Source: Roseinatronobacter sp. S2
GTDB lineage: Bacteria; Pseudomonadota; Alphaproteobacteria; Rhodobacterales; Rhodobacteraceae
NCBI RefSeq assembly: GCF_029581395.1
Contig: NZ_CP121113.1
Location: forward strand, 3,282,001-3,346,000
DNA: 64,000 bases
Direction of reading: 5' to 3'
Notes under the pieces: model-generated
Databases searched by the model: none
Told to the model about the DNA's origin: nothing
What the model saw: the letters and a program-made list of their open reading frames with translations, nothing else
Shown: in pieces, positions 8,492 to 15,867 of the stretch
Position numbering within the stretch: the first letter of the stretch is position 1
Layout of the letters: the number at the start of each line of letters is the position of its first letter
Position numbers and translations under genes: made by a program

Positions 8492-8691
8492 GGCAGTGAT
8501 CCTTTGTTCAATGATGAAGGCGGCGTTTCAGGTAATGATAAAATTTTTGCACCGTTTGCGCATTTTTGAAAAATCATTTTCCTGACCGCGCGTGATAAAT
8601 CCCTGCTCTGGCGGGCTTGTGTCCAGTTTGCGCGCAATACGCATAATTTTTCGCCAGTTTTGAGTCTGGCAGTCTGCCGTCGGGCTGCGAC

Positions 8692-10095
8692 TCAGGCTGG
8701 GCAAGGCAGCGGCAGGGCCGTCTGGATTGCCTGCGCCAATCCCAGCAGCTGCGGTTCGCAATAGCGTTTGCCAATCAGTTGCAACCCCACCGGCAACCCG
8801 TTCGCATCCAGCCCCACAGGAACAGAAACAGCCGGAAACCCTGTCAGCGTAATCAGGTATGTCTGCGCCAGCCAATCCACATAATTCGTCAGCGCGCGCC
8901 CGTTGATCTGGTCGGGATAGCTGACATCAACAGGAAACGGCGGGACGGGGGCTGTCGGGGTGGCAATCACATCGCATGTGTCAAATTCCGCCAGCAGGCG
9001 CAGCCAGGCGCGCTTTTGCTGTGCGCGGGCTTGCGCGATTTGCAGTGACGATATCTTTAGCCCCGCTTCGATATTCTTGCGCAAGGACGGGTTCAGAACA
9101 TCCAGCCGGTCCAGATAAGGGGCGTAGTTGCACACCATCCATTGCCCGCGCAGCACCTGATAGGCAGCGTTGCTGTCGGCCAGCGACAGTTTGCTGCCCT
9201 GGATTGCCACACCCAGACCGGCGATTTGCGACAGCGCTTTTTCACATGTCTGCGCCACACCTGCGTCAATTCCCATACCGGCAATGTCGGGGGCATAGCC
9301 AAACCGCAGCCCGCGCGCATCAAAGCGGCCCACCCAGTTTGCCAGATCCAGCGGTGCCACCTGCCAGTCAGGACGGGCAGAAATGGGCGACATATCATCC
9401 ACCCCCACAATCGCGCCCAACATCAGCGCCACATCCTGCGCGCTGCGCGCCATCGGCCCGTTGACGCGCCCCACATCCCACGGCTGTTCAACCGGATCAC
9501 TGGCGACCAGCCCTGCCGTCGGGCGCAACCCCACCAGCCCGCAAAAGCTGGCTGGAATGCGCAGCGAGCCGCCAAAATCGGTCCCTTCCGCCAATGGCAC
9601 CATATGCGACGCCAGCGCCGCCGCCCCCCCACCGGTGGACCCGCCAACCGTGCGTGTCATGTCCCAAGGGTTTCGTGTCGCGCCAAACAACGCGTTCGTC
9701 GTATTGGCACCTGCGGCAAATTCCGGCGTGTTGGTTTTGCCCATCACAATCGCGCCTGCCGCTTTCAGCCTGCGCACCACGGCGGCATCCTTGCGGGGAA
9801 TATTGTCTGCCAGCAATTTCGACCCGAATGTGGTGCGTATGCCCGCAGTCTCGGTCACATCCTTTATGCCGACAGGCAATCCGGCCAACGGCCCCCACTC
9901 ATCGCGCGCCGTCTGATCCAGCTTGCGCGCCTGATCCAGCGCCTGATCTGCGCAAAGCGTTACAAAGGCATTTATCCGGGGATTGCGCGCCGCGATCTGG
10001 TCAAGATGCGCCTGCACCACGTCGTGACAGCAGAAGTCACCCCGCCCAAGCCCCGCTTTGATCGCAACCGCACTTAGTGCAATAATTTCCACCAT
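8692..10095 (-). CDS. Amidase signature (AS) family amidohydrolase
   Basis: 467-residue amidase with the complete Ser-cisSer-Lys triad: K78 in VGIKD, S153 in GGSTGGG and nucleophile S177 in DFGGSLRIPAS. The second serine of the usual GGSS motif is threonine, which is not the catalytic position. Start placed at the ATG at 10095 behind AAAGGA; the longer frame begins with hydrophobic, AT-rich sequence that belongs to the promoter. It hydrolyses a carboxamide of unknown identity. Together with the divergent carbamoylase-type gene and the aldolase operon downstream, it fits breakdown of an N-substituted or amidated amino acid. Confidence 0.9.
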   Translation of the reverse strand: MVEIIALSAVAIKAGLGRGDFCCHDVVQAHLDQIAARNPRINAFVTLCADQALDQARKLDQTARDEWGPLAGLPVGIKDVTETAGIRTTFGSKLLADNIPRKDAAVVRRLKAAGAIVMGKTNTPEFAAGANTTNALFGATRNPWDMTRTVGGSTGGGAAALASHMVPLAEGTDFGGSLRIPASFCGLVGLRPTAGLVASDPVEQPWDVGRVNGPMARSAQDVALMLGAIVGVDDMSPISARPDWQVAPLDLANWVGRFDARGLRFGYAPDIAGMGIDAGVAQTCEKALSQIAGLGVAIQGSKLSLADSNAAYQVLRGQWMVCNYAPYLDRLDVLNPSLRKNIEAGLKISSLQIAQARAQQKRAWLRLLAEFDTCDVIATPTAPVPPFPVDVSYPDQINGRALTNYVDWLAQTYLITLTGFPAVSVPVGLDANGLPVGLQLIGKRYCEPQLLGLAQAIQTALPLPCPA

Positions 10096-10128
10096 GAGTA
10101 TTCCTTTCGGCCCGTTTCTTAGGCAGTC

Positions 10129-10234
10129 GGCTATGTAAAATATATTATTGCAGTAAATTTCTGTGAAAAACATATTTCATGCCTTGAGGTGTGAAAACCC
10201 GCGACATAGCCTGACTGAAAGCTGAATTTTCAGC
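10129..10234. promoter_or_regulatory. Divergent promoter region with inverted repeats
   Basis: AT-rich region between the amidase (-) and the M20 hydrolase (+). It holds GGCTATGT (10129-10136) and its exact reverse complement ACATAGCC (10204-10211), the pairing extending with small offsets into AGTC / TGACT. A compact palindrome GCTGAA-TT-TTCAGC lies at 10221-10234, 26 bases before the M20 start. These are good operator candidates for a shared regulator, possibly the RpiR-type protein at 12957-13802. Confidence 0.5.
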
Positions 10235-10259
10235 CGCTTTGCGCAAAAAAGAGGTGCTT

Positions 10260-11541
10260 ATGTCCCCTTCCACCCCGCCCCCGTCAAAGTCCCCCTCGCA
10301 CTCCCTGTCGGTGCGCATGTTCGATCAGCTTGCACAGGAAACCGCCGATTCCCCGGGTGTCACGCGCGCATCATTCGGGCCGGGCGAAGCGTTCGCGCAC
10401 CAGTTGGCGGCAAGCGTCGCGCGCGATCTGGGGCTGGCGGTCACTGTCGATATTGCAGGCAATCAATACATGACATGGGCCGGGCGCGACCGCAGCGCAC
10501 CGCGCATCATTGTGGGGTCGCATATGGACAGTGTTCGTCATGGCGGCAACTATGATGGCGCTGCGGGTGTCGTGGCCGGATTGTCCGCCATTGCCGATTT
10601 GCAGGCGCAGGGCTTTGCACCCGCATGCGATATTGTCGTCATGGCAATCCGCGCAGAAGAACTGGTCTGGTTCCCCACCCCCTATTGCGGCAGCCGGATG
10701 GCCTTTGGCCTGCTGGACCCGTCGGAATATGACAGCGTCACGCGGTCAGATACCGGCCGGTCCCTTGCCGATCACATGCGTGACGAAGGGTGCGACCCTG
10801 ACGCGCTGCGTGCGGGCGCGCGACCACTGGACCCTGCCACAATACGCCACTTTATCGAAGTGCATATCGAACAGGGCGTAACACTGGACATGCAGGACAT
10901 TCCCGTCGGCGTGGTCAATGGCATACGCGGCAATCTGCGCTACAGACATGGCCGCATCACCGGAAAATACGCGCATGCAGGCGCGCTGGCGCGCGAGTAT
11001 CGCCATGATGCCGTGTTGGCAGGCGCGGAATTTGTGCAGGTACTGGAACGCAAATGGGATGATCTGACAGCACAGGGCGACGATTTCGTGGCCACTATGG
11101 GCGAATTCTGGACCAACCCCGACATGCACGGCATGACCAAGGTACCGGGCTGCGTGCAATTCACCATGGACCTGCGCAGCCTGTCCAATGACGTGCTGAT
11201 GCAGGTCGATGCCTATTTGCGCGACATGGCGCAGGCCATTGGCGACCGCCGCAGGGTGACAATCGATATGGGCGCATACACGAACGCCCCCCCCCGCAAT
11301 CATCGACCCTGCCCTTGTTGCGCGGTTTGAAGCGGTCGCGCGCAGGCTGGACATTCCCACACTGACGCTGCCTTCCGGCGCGGGCCATGATTGCGCGACA
11401 TTTTCCTGGCAAGGCGTGTCGTCCGGCATGCTGTTCATCCGCAACCAGAATGGCAGTCATAACCCGGACGAGGCCATGCGCATGTCCGATTTCGACAAGG
11501 CCGTGCAGGTGCTGGCCGCAACCTTGTGCGAGCTTGCCTGA
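10260..11541 (+). pseudogene. N-carbamoyl-L-amino acid hydrolase / allantoate amidohydrolase family (M20), frameshifted at a 9-C run
   Basis: Zinc amidohydrolase of the HyuC/AllC group. Metal-ligand motifs are visible in order: GSHMDSV, GNYDGAAGV, AIRAEEL, HIEQG. Translation from the ATG at 10260 (AGAGG site) runs to a run of nine Cs at 11287-11295, where the frame slips and stops at about 11330. With eight Cs the frame continues AIIDPALVARFEAVARRL and includes the last metal-binding part, SGAGHDC and NGSHNPDEAM, ending with TGA at 11539-11541. As written the product lacks the C-terminal catalytic segment. This may be a sequencing error in the homopolymer, a real mutation, or slipped-strand phase variation. 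The quinone oxidoreductase gene follows after 18 bases. Confidence 0.85.
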
Positions 11542-11559
11542 TTATTGAAAGGATACCCC

Positions 11560-12540
11560 ATGCCGCAGAATATCCATGCAATCCGCATTCATGAAAATGG
11601 CGGACCAGAGGTGTTGCAATGGGAACGGGTCATATTGCCCGACCCCGCCCCGGACGAGGTGCAGTTGCGTCACCACGCAATCGGCCTGAATTTTCTGGAG
11701 GTCAATTTCCGTGCCGGTTTCTACAAAACCGCCATGCCCTATATTCCCGGCAATGAAGGGGCCGGCGTTGTCACGGCACTGGGACATGCTGTGACGGGGT
11801 TGAAAGTGGGCGACCGTGTGGCCTATGCGGGGCCGCTGGGGTCCTATGCTGAAATGCGCAACATCAAGGCGGATCAGCTTATCCCCTTGCCGGATGGTGT
11901 GGATTTCCAGACCGCCGCCGCGCTGATGTTCAAAGGGCTGACGGCGCGGTATCTGTTGCGCGACACTTTTGCCATCCAGCCGGGCCATGTGGTCCTGTAT
12001 CATGCGGCTGCGGGTGGTTTGGGGCTGATCTTTTGCCAATGGGCGGCATCGCTTGGCGCAACCGTCATCGGCACCGTCGGGTCAGACGCGAAAATCCCGC
12101 TGGCGCAGGCGCATGGCTGCACGCATGTCATTAATTACCGCACGCAGGACTTCGCCGCGCGGGTCCGCGACCTGACAGGCGGCCAAGGGGTTGATGTGGT
12201 CTATGACGCCGTGGGCAAGGACACGTTTTCGGGGTCACTGGATTGCCTGAAAACACGCGGGCTGTGGGTGTCGTTCGGGCGGGCATCCGGCGCACCGCCA
12301 GCCGTTGAAATGGCCACACTGGCTGCGAAAGGGTCGCTTTATGCGACGCGGCCCACGCTGTTTCACCACATCGCCACGCCTGAGCAACGCCACATCGCGG
12401 CGGCTGATCTGTTTTCAGCGCTTCAATCCGGGGCGATCCGTGTTGAGGTTAACCAGAAATACCCGCTGCAACAGGCGGCCGCAGCACATACCGATATGGA
12501 AGCGCGCGTGACCACCGGCGCATCTGTTCTGGTTCCCTGA
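11560..12540 (+). CDS. Quinone oxidoreductase-like MDR-family dehydrogenase (QOR type)
   Basis: 326 residues of the zinc-independent quinone oxidoreductase branch of the medium-chain dehydrogenases. The N-terminal IRIHENGGPEVLQWE, the GNEGAGVV motif and the NADPH-binding loop AAAGGLGLIFCQWA followed by GATVIGTVGSDAK are diagnostic; the structural-zinc cysteines are absent, as expected. Start at the ATG at 11560 behind GAAAGGA. It sits in the same short operon as the M20 hydrolase and probably reduces a quinone or enone arising from that pathway, though such proteins are also general detoxifiers. Confidence 0.9.
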   Translation: MPQNIHAIRIHENGGPEVLQWERVILPDPAPDEVQLRHHAIGLNFLEVNFRAGFYKTAMPYIPGNEGAGVVTALGHAVTGLKVGDRVAYAGPLGSYAEMRNIKADQLIPLPDGVDFQTAAALMFKGLTARYLLRDTFAIQPGHVVLYHAAAGGLGLIFCQWAASLGATVIGTVGSDAKIPLAQAHGCTHVINYRTQDFAARVRDLTGGQGVDVVYDAVGKDTFSGSLDCLKTRGLWVSFGRASGAPPAVEMATLAAKGSLYATRPTLFHHIATPEQRHIAAADLFSALQSGAIRVEVNQKYPLQQAAAAHTDMEARVTTGASVLVP

Positions 12541-12616
12541 CGCATGATCCGTTCAGGGTTGATGCATCGTGATTATGGGTGTTGGTGGCCTGTTGCTGCC
12601 CTTCGCGCGGGGACCA

Positions 12617-12810
12617 AGCCCGCGCTATCGGTGGGCCGGGGTCTGCCGATCCAACGTTATAAGAATGCAGTTTATGCAGGCTGCATACTCCCAAAATCAA
12701 AGGCTTGAACTGTCATCAGCCAAATCGGCAGGCCGCGGGACGGCCCACCGATGGCGCGGCGGCCTGCGGCCTTTGCTCCGCGCCTTGGACATTCCCAACG
12801 ACAGCAAAAG
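12617..12810. repeat. Dispersed intergenic repeat family 1, copy 1
   Basis: About 194 bases nearly the same as 26781-26975, in the same orientation. It begins agcccgcgc-n-atcggtggg, has inverted arms (12627-12650 and 12724-12752) and ends near a shared tract reading gcattccca or close to it. Short frames inside are not conserved as protein. It lies between convergent qor-like and rpiR genes; together with the family-2 repeat it accounts for most of the 416-base gap 12541-12956. Confidence 0.75.
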
Positions 12811-12860
12811 ATCAGAATTAACCGGCCTTGCGGTGCCATCTGACACGACACCGCCGCAAA

Positions 12861-12957
12861 GCGTCATGCGCAAAAGGGGGAACCGGTTTTGCGCTTCCCG
12901 GGCATGCGTATCAACAGATTAGTGTGCGTTGCGTTAACGCAAATGAACGTGGCACAT
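12861..12957. repeat. Dispersed intergenic repeat family 2, copy 1 (stem-loop element)
   Basis: Contains the stem GCGCAAAA / TTTTGCGC around GGGGGAACCGG, then catgcgtatcaa and a second weaker inverted repeat ending aaatgaacgt. A second copy lies at 61258-61362, where the stem reads GCTCAAA / TTTTGAGC, a compensatory change. It sits between convergent genes and may act as a bidirectional terminator. It resembles elements containing gggaaccggtttt that are common in alphaproteobacterial intergenic DNA. Confidence 0.65.
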
Positions 12958-13802
12958 TAGACTTCATCAAGGGCGTTGTGGATGGCCTCGATGGTGCTCA
13001 TTCTGCGGCGTCCGGCGACACCCGAAAGTTCGATCACGCGCGTCGCGATTATATGGCACAGCGTCAACACAGCCGCATGATTGAACAACGGGCCGGGGGA
13101 CGCGGTTTCGCACATGAACCGCCATGTGAAGGGCAGTTCCGGCAGGGCGTTTGTGTCGTGAATATACGCAACACTCGCGCCGCTTTTCACAACCTGCTCC
13201 ATCACTTGTGGCAGGCTGCTGACCGACCGGCGCAGACCGAATGCAATGACACAATCCTTGGCTGAAATAGCCGAGACTGCCTCGCCCAGTGTTTCACTGT
13301 TGGACGGGATCACGGAAATCTGCGGGATCACCTGAAACATCTGCAAGCCCAGATACTGCGCAAAAGTCGCGCTGCGGCGCATGCCCAGCAACCAGACCCG
13401 CCGCGCCCCGATGATCTGACGCGCCAGCGCATCAATTTCAGCTTCGGCAACAAGTTGAAATGTTTGCTCGATATCGGACTGCGCGCGCAGCACATGGGCC
13501 GCGATGAAATCCTTTTTTCCGGGCGTTCCCGGGGCCACACGAAACAACGATGCGCCTGCCTGCTTGTTGTCGCGGACATGCTGGCGGGCCTCTTCAAAAT
13601 TGGTATAGCCCACCTTGCGCACAAAGCGTGTCACAGTCGCGTTGGACACATTCGCCAGCCGCGCCAGTTCTGTCGCGGAATAGCTGGCCAGTTCACCCGG
13701 AAAATTCAGCACCAGTTCGGCCAGCCGTTTTTCACTGGGATGCATGATCGGCAAGGCGTCGCGCACGCGTGTGGTGAACAACGGGGTATTTTTCTGTTGC
13801 AT
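12957..13802 (-). CDS. MurR/RpiR-family transcriptional regulator (HTH_6 + SIS)
   Basis: 281 residues: an N-terminal RpiR-type helix-turn-helix (PSEKRLAELVLNFPGEL, then TELARLANVSNATVTRFVRKVGY, about residues 20-75) and a C-terminal SIS sugar-phosphate-binding-type domain (RRVWLLGMRRSATFAQYLG and SISVIPSNS-like loops, about 115-260). Start taken at the ATG at 13802; an in-frame start 39 bases upstream is possible. Rhodobacteraceae often use such regulators for amino acid or amide catabolic operons. Its position next to the amidase/carbamoylase group suggests that target, but the binding site is not shown. Confidence 0.88.
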   Translation of the reverse strand: MQQKNTPLFTTRVRDALPIMHPSEKRLAELVLNFPGELASYSATELARLANVSNATVTRFVRKVGYTNFEEARQHVRDNKQAGASLFRVAPGTPGKKDFIAAHVLRAQSDIEQTFQLVAEAEIDALARQIIGARRVWLLGMRRSATFAQYLGLQMFQVIPQISVIPSNSETLGEAVSAISAKDCVIAFGLRRSVSSLPQVMEQVVKSGASVAYIHDTNALPELPFTWRFMCETASPGPLFNHAAVLTLCHIIATRVIELSGVAGRRRMSTIEAIHNALDEV

Positions 13803-13972
13803 AACTCTGGTCCGCTTTCCGGCAATTTTATGAAACTGCAATCCTTGCGTTCCGCGTCCACATTAAGCGTATGCGGCGCGTAAATCGAACCATTTTTCGG
13901 GGCTTTGCGCCACAAAGTGGCTGCGCGCGGGCAAATCGGCAGGCTTGGTGCATAACGTCTGGCCCTTGCCCA

Positions 13973-14428
13973 TTATCGCACCGGAAAGACCATACTGTCC
14001 TTGACGGTCCCATAGGCGAAACTTGTATCGATCGAACCTATACCCCCAAGGCGGTGCAGCCGGTTTCGGATGAAATTTTCATAGGTTTCAAGCGATTCCA
14101 CCGCAACGCGCAGCTGATAATCCGTCTGGCCGGTCATCACATGACATTCCAGAACCTCATCCATGCGCATCACTTCGCGCTCGAATGCCTGAACCGCGTC
14201 CCCGTCATGACGTTCCAGCCGGACGCGCACAAACGCGGTAACGGGCAGCCCATAGGCTTTGGCATCCACCCGCGCGGCATAGCCCTGAATGACACCAGCT
14301 TTTTCCAGATTGCGCAAGCGCCGCAAGCATGGCGATGGTGACAGATTGACGCTTACCGCCAGATCCTGATTTGACATGCGCCCGTCACGTTGCAAAGCGC
14401 GGATAATCTGGCGGTCTTTTTCGTCCAT
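13973..14428 (-). CDS. Lrp/AsnC-family transcriptional regulator
   Basis: 151 residues with an N-terminal HTH (MDEKDRQIIRALQRDGRMSNQDLA, then SPSPCLRRLRNLEKAGVI) and the C-terminal RAM ligand-binding domain (AFVRVRLERHD, VLECHVMTGQTDYQLRVAV). Start chosen at the ATG of MDEKDRQ, the usual Lrp N-terminus; an in-frame ATG four codons upstream exists. It is divergent from methionine gamma-lyase, with a perfect palindrome between them, so it very likely regulates that gene and itself, as MdeR does for mdeA in Pseudomonas putida. Confidence 0.92.
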   Translation of the reverse strand: MDEKDRQIIRALQRDGRMSNQDLAVSVNLSPSPCLRRLRNLEKAGVIQGYAARVDAKAYGLPVTAFVRVRLERHDGDAVQAFEREVMRMDEVLECHVMTGQTDYQLRVAVESLETYENFIRNRLHRLGGIGSIDTSFAYGTVKDSMVFPVR

Positions 14429-14440
14429 TCTGCGCCCCAT

Positions 14441-14459
14441 ATTGGCAAATTCTGCCAAT
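14441..14459. promoter_or_regulatory. Perfect palindrome, probable Lrp-type operator
   Basis: ATTGGCA-AATTC-TGCCAAT: 7-bp arms with a 5-base spacer, starting 13 bases upstream of the lrp-like start and 79 bases before the lyase start. Size and AT-rich centre fit an Lrp/AsnC dimer site. Confidence 0.65.
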
Positions 14460-14537
14460 TCAGTATCAATAAATGGCACAATACGCAATTTCCAAGACAG
14501 CTATCCCCATTATCCTGTCCCAAACAGGAGAGTTGAC

Positions 14538-15740
14538 ATGACCCATGACAAAGGCTTTGCCACCCGCGCCATCCATCTTGGCTACAACCCGCTGGACCAC
14601 GAAGGCGCGCTGACCCCACCGTTGCACCTGACATCAACCTTCGCCTTTGAAACCGCCCAGGCGGGGGGCGAAATCTTTGCCGGTGAGCGTGCAGGGCATG
14701 TCTATTCGCGCATATCAAACCCGACGCTGGATTTGCTGGAACGCCGCATGGCCGCCCTTGAAGGGGCAGAGGCGGGGCTGGCGCTGGCATCGGGTATGGG
14801 CGCGGTATCATCGGTGCTGTGGACGCTGCTGTCGCCCGGCGACGAAGTGATCGTCGACAAGACGCTTTATGGCTGCACCTTTTCGTTCATGCATCACGGG
14901 CTGCGCAAATTCGGCATCACGATCACGCATGTGGACATGACAGACCCCGCCAATCTGGCGGCTGCGATGACGGACCGCACACGCGTGGTCTATTTTGAAA
15001 CACCCGCCAACCCCAACATGCGACTGGTAGACATTGCCGCCGTGTCTGAAGTCGCCCATGCGGGCGGGGCGCAGGTGATCGTGGACAACACCTATGCCAC
15101 CCCATATCTGACCCGCCCCATCGCATTGGGGGCCGATCTGGTCGTGCATTCGGCCACGAAATACCTGGGCGGGCATGGTGATCTGGTGGCCGGTATCGTG
15201 GTCGGACGCGCCGAGCAGGTCAGCGAAATCCGGCTGGTGGGTATGAAGGATATGACCGGCGCGGTGATGGCCCCTTTTAATGCAATGCTGGTGCTGCGCG
15301 GATTGAAAACGCTGGCCTTGCGAATGGAACGGCATTGCGCATCAGCGCAAGTGGTAGCTGACTGGCTGGACGCGCATCCTGATGTCAGCAAGGTCCACTA
15401 TCCGGGGCTGAAAAGTTTCGGACAACACGCGCTGGCCTGCCGGCAGATGGCACAGCCCGGCGCGATGATCGCATTCGAATTGACAGGCGGGCTGGATGCA
15501 GGGCGGCGCATGATGAACAATCTGCGCATGATCGCGCGTGCCGTGTCGCTGGGGGATGCGGAAACGCTGATCCAGCATCCGGCATCGATGACCCATTCCA
15601 CCTATACAGCGGAAGAACGCGCAACCCATGGCATCAGCGACGGGTTGATACGCCTGTCGGTCGGGCTGGAAGATGTGTCCGACATACTGGACGATCTGGA
15701 CACCGCGCTTGCCCCCGAACACGCAGCGCGCATAGCCTGA
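14538..15740 (+). CDS. mdeA: Methionine gamma-lyase (PLP, Cys/Met metabolism family)
   Basis: 400-residue PLP enzyme splitting methionine to methanethiol, 2-oxobutyrate and ammonia. The PLP lysine is K208 in HSATKYLGGHGD. C113 in LYGCTFSF is the active-site cysteine that separates methionine gamma-lyases from cystathionine gamma-synthases and lyases. The VYSRISNPT, NPNMRLVDI and TKYLGGHGD blocks are complete. Start at the ATG at 14538 behind CAGGAG. The divergent Lrp-type regulator and the operator between them support amino-acid-induced expression. Methanethiol production from DMSP or methionine is common in marine Rhodobacteraceae. Confidence 0.92.
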   Translation: MTHDKGFATRAIHLGYNPLDHEGALTPPLHLTSTFAFETAQAGGEIFAGERAGHVYSRISNPTLDLLERRMAALEGAEAGLALASGMGAVSSVLWTLLSPGDEVIVDKTLYGCTFSFMHHGLRKFGITITHVDMTDPANLAAAMTDRTRVVYFETPANPNMRLVDIAAVSEVAHAGGAQVIVDNTYATPYLTRPIALGADLVVHSATKYLGGHGDLVAGIVVGRAEQVSEIRLVGMKDMTGAVMAPFNAMLVLRGLKTLALRMERHCASAQVVADWLDAHPDVSKVHYPGLKSFGQHALACRQMAQPGAMIAFELTGGLDAGRRMMNNLRMIARAVSLGDAETLIQHPASMTHSTYTAEERATHGISDGLIRLSVGLEDVSDILDDLDTALAPEHAARIA

Positions 15741-15787
15741 CCTGATCCCCCCGCCAATCCCATCCGCCCCACGGTAGACGGGATCGA

Positions 15788-15834
15788 CACAGGCGGGCAT
15801 CATGGACGTGGATGATGTGAAACTCCCGCCTGTG
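15788..15834. terminator. Stem-loop between convergent genes
   Basis: CACAGGCGGG (15788-15797) pairs perfectly with CCCGCCTGTG (15825-15834); the loop contains a second small stem CATCAT / ATGATG. No T-run follows. It lies between the convergent mdeA and GH3 genes and suits a bidirectional terminator. Confidence 0.55.
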
Positions 15835-15867
15835 GTCAGCACTTTTATCATGCCGCGCACGTCACTC

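Noticed and set aside
3820..10095. A complete beta-hydroxyaspartate cycle (bhcABCD)
   Set aside because: Only the aldolase-type gene is present; no aminotransferase, dehydratase or iminosuccinate reductase is encoded nearby.
12449..12700. Small frames shared by the two family-1 repeats
   Set aside because: The shared frames start and end in different contexts and are not conserved outside the nucleotide repeat, so a coding role is not supported.
14429..14537. Possible SAM riboswitch upstream of methionine gamma-lyase
   Set aside because: The gap is only about 110 bases, holds an Lrp-type palindrome, and shows no SAM-II-like conserved core.
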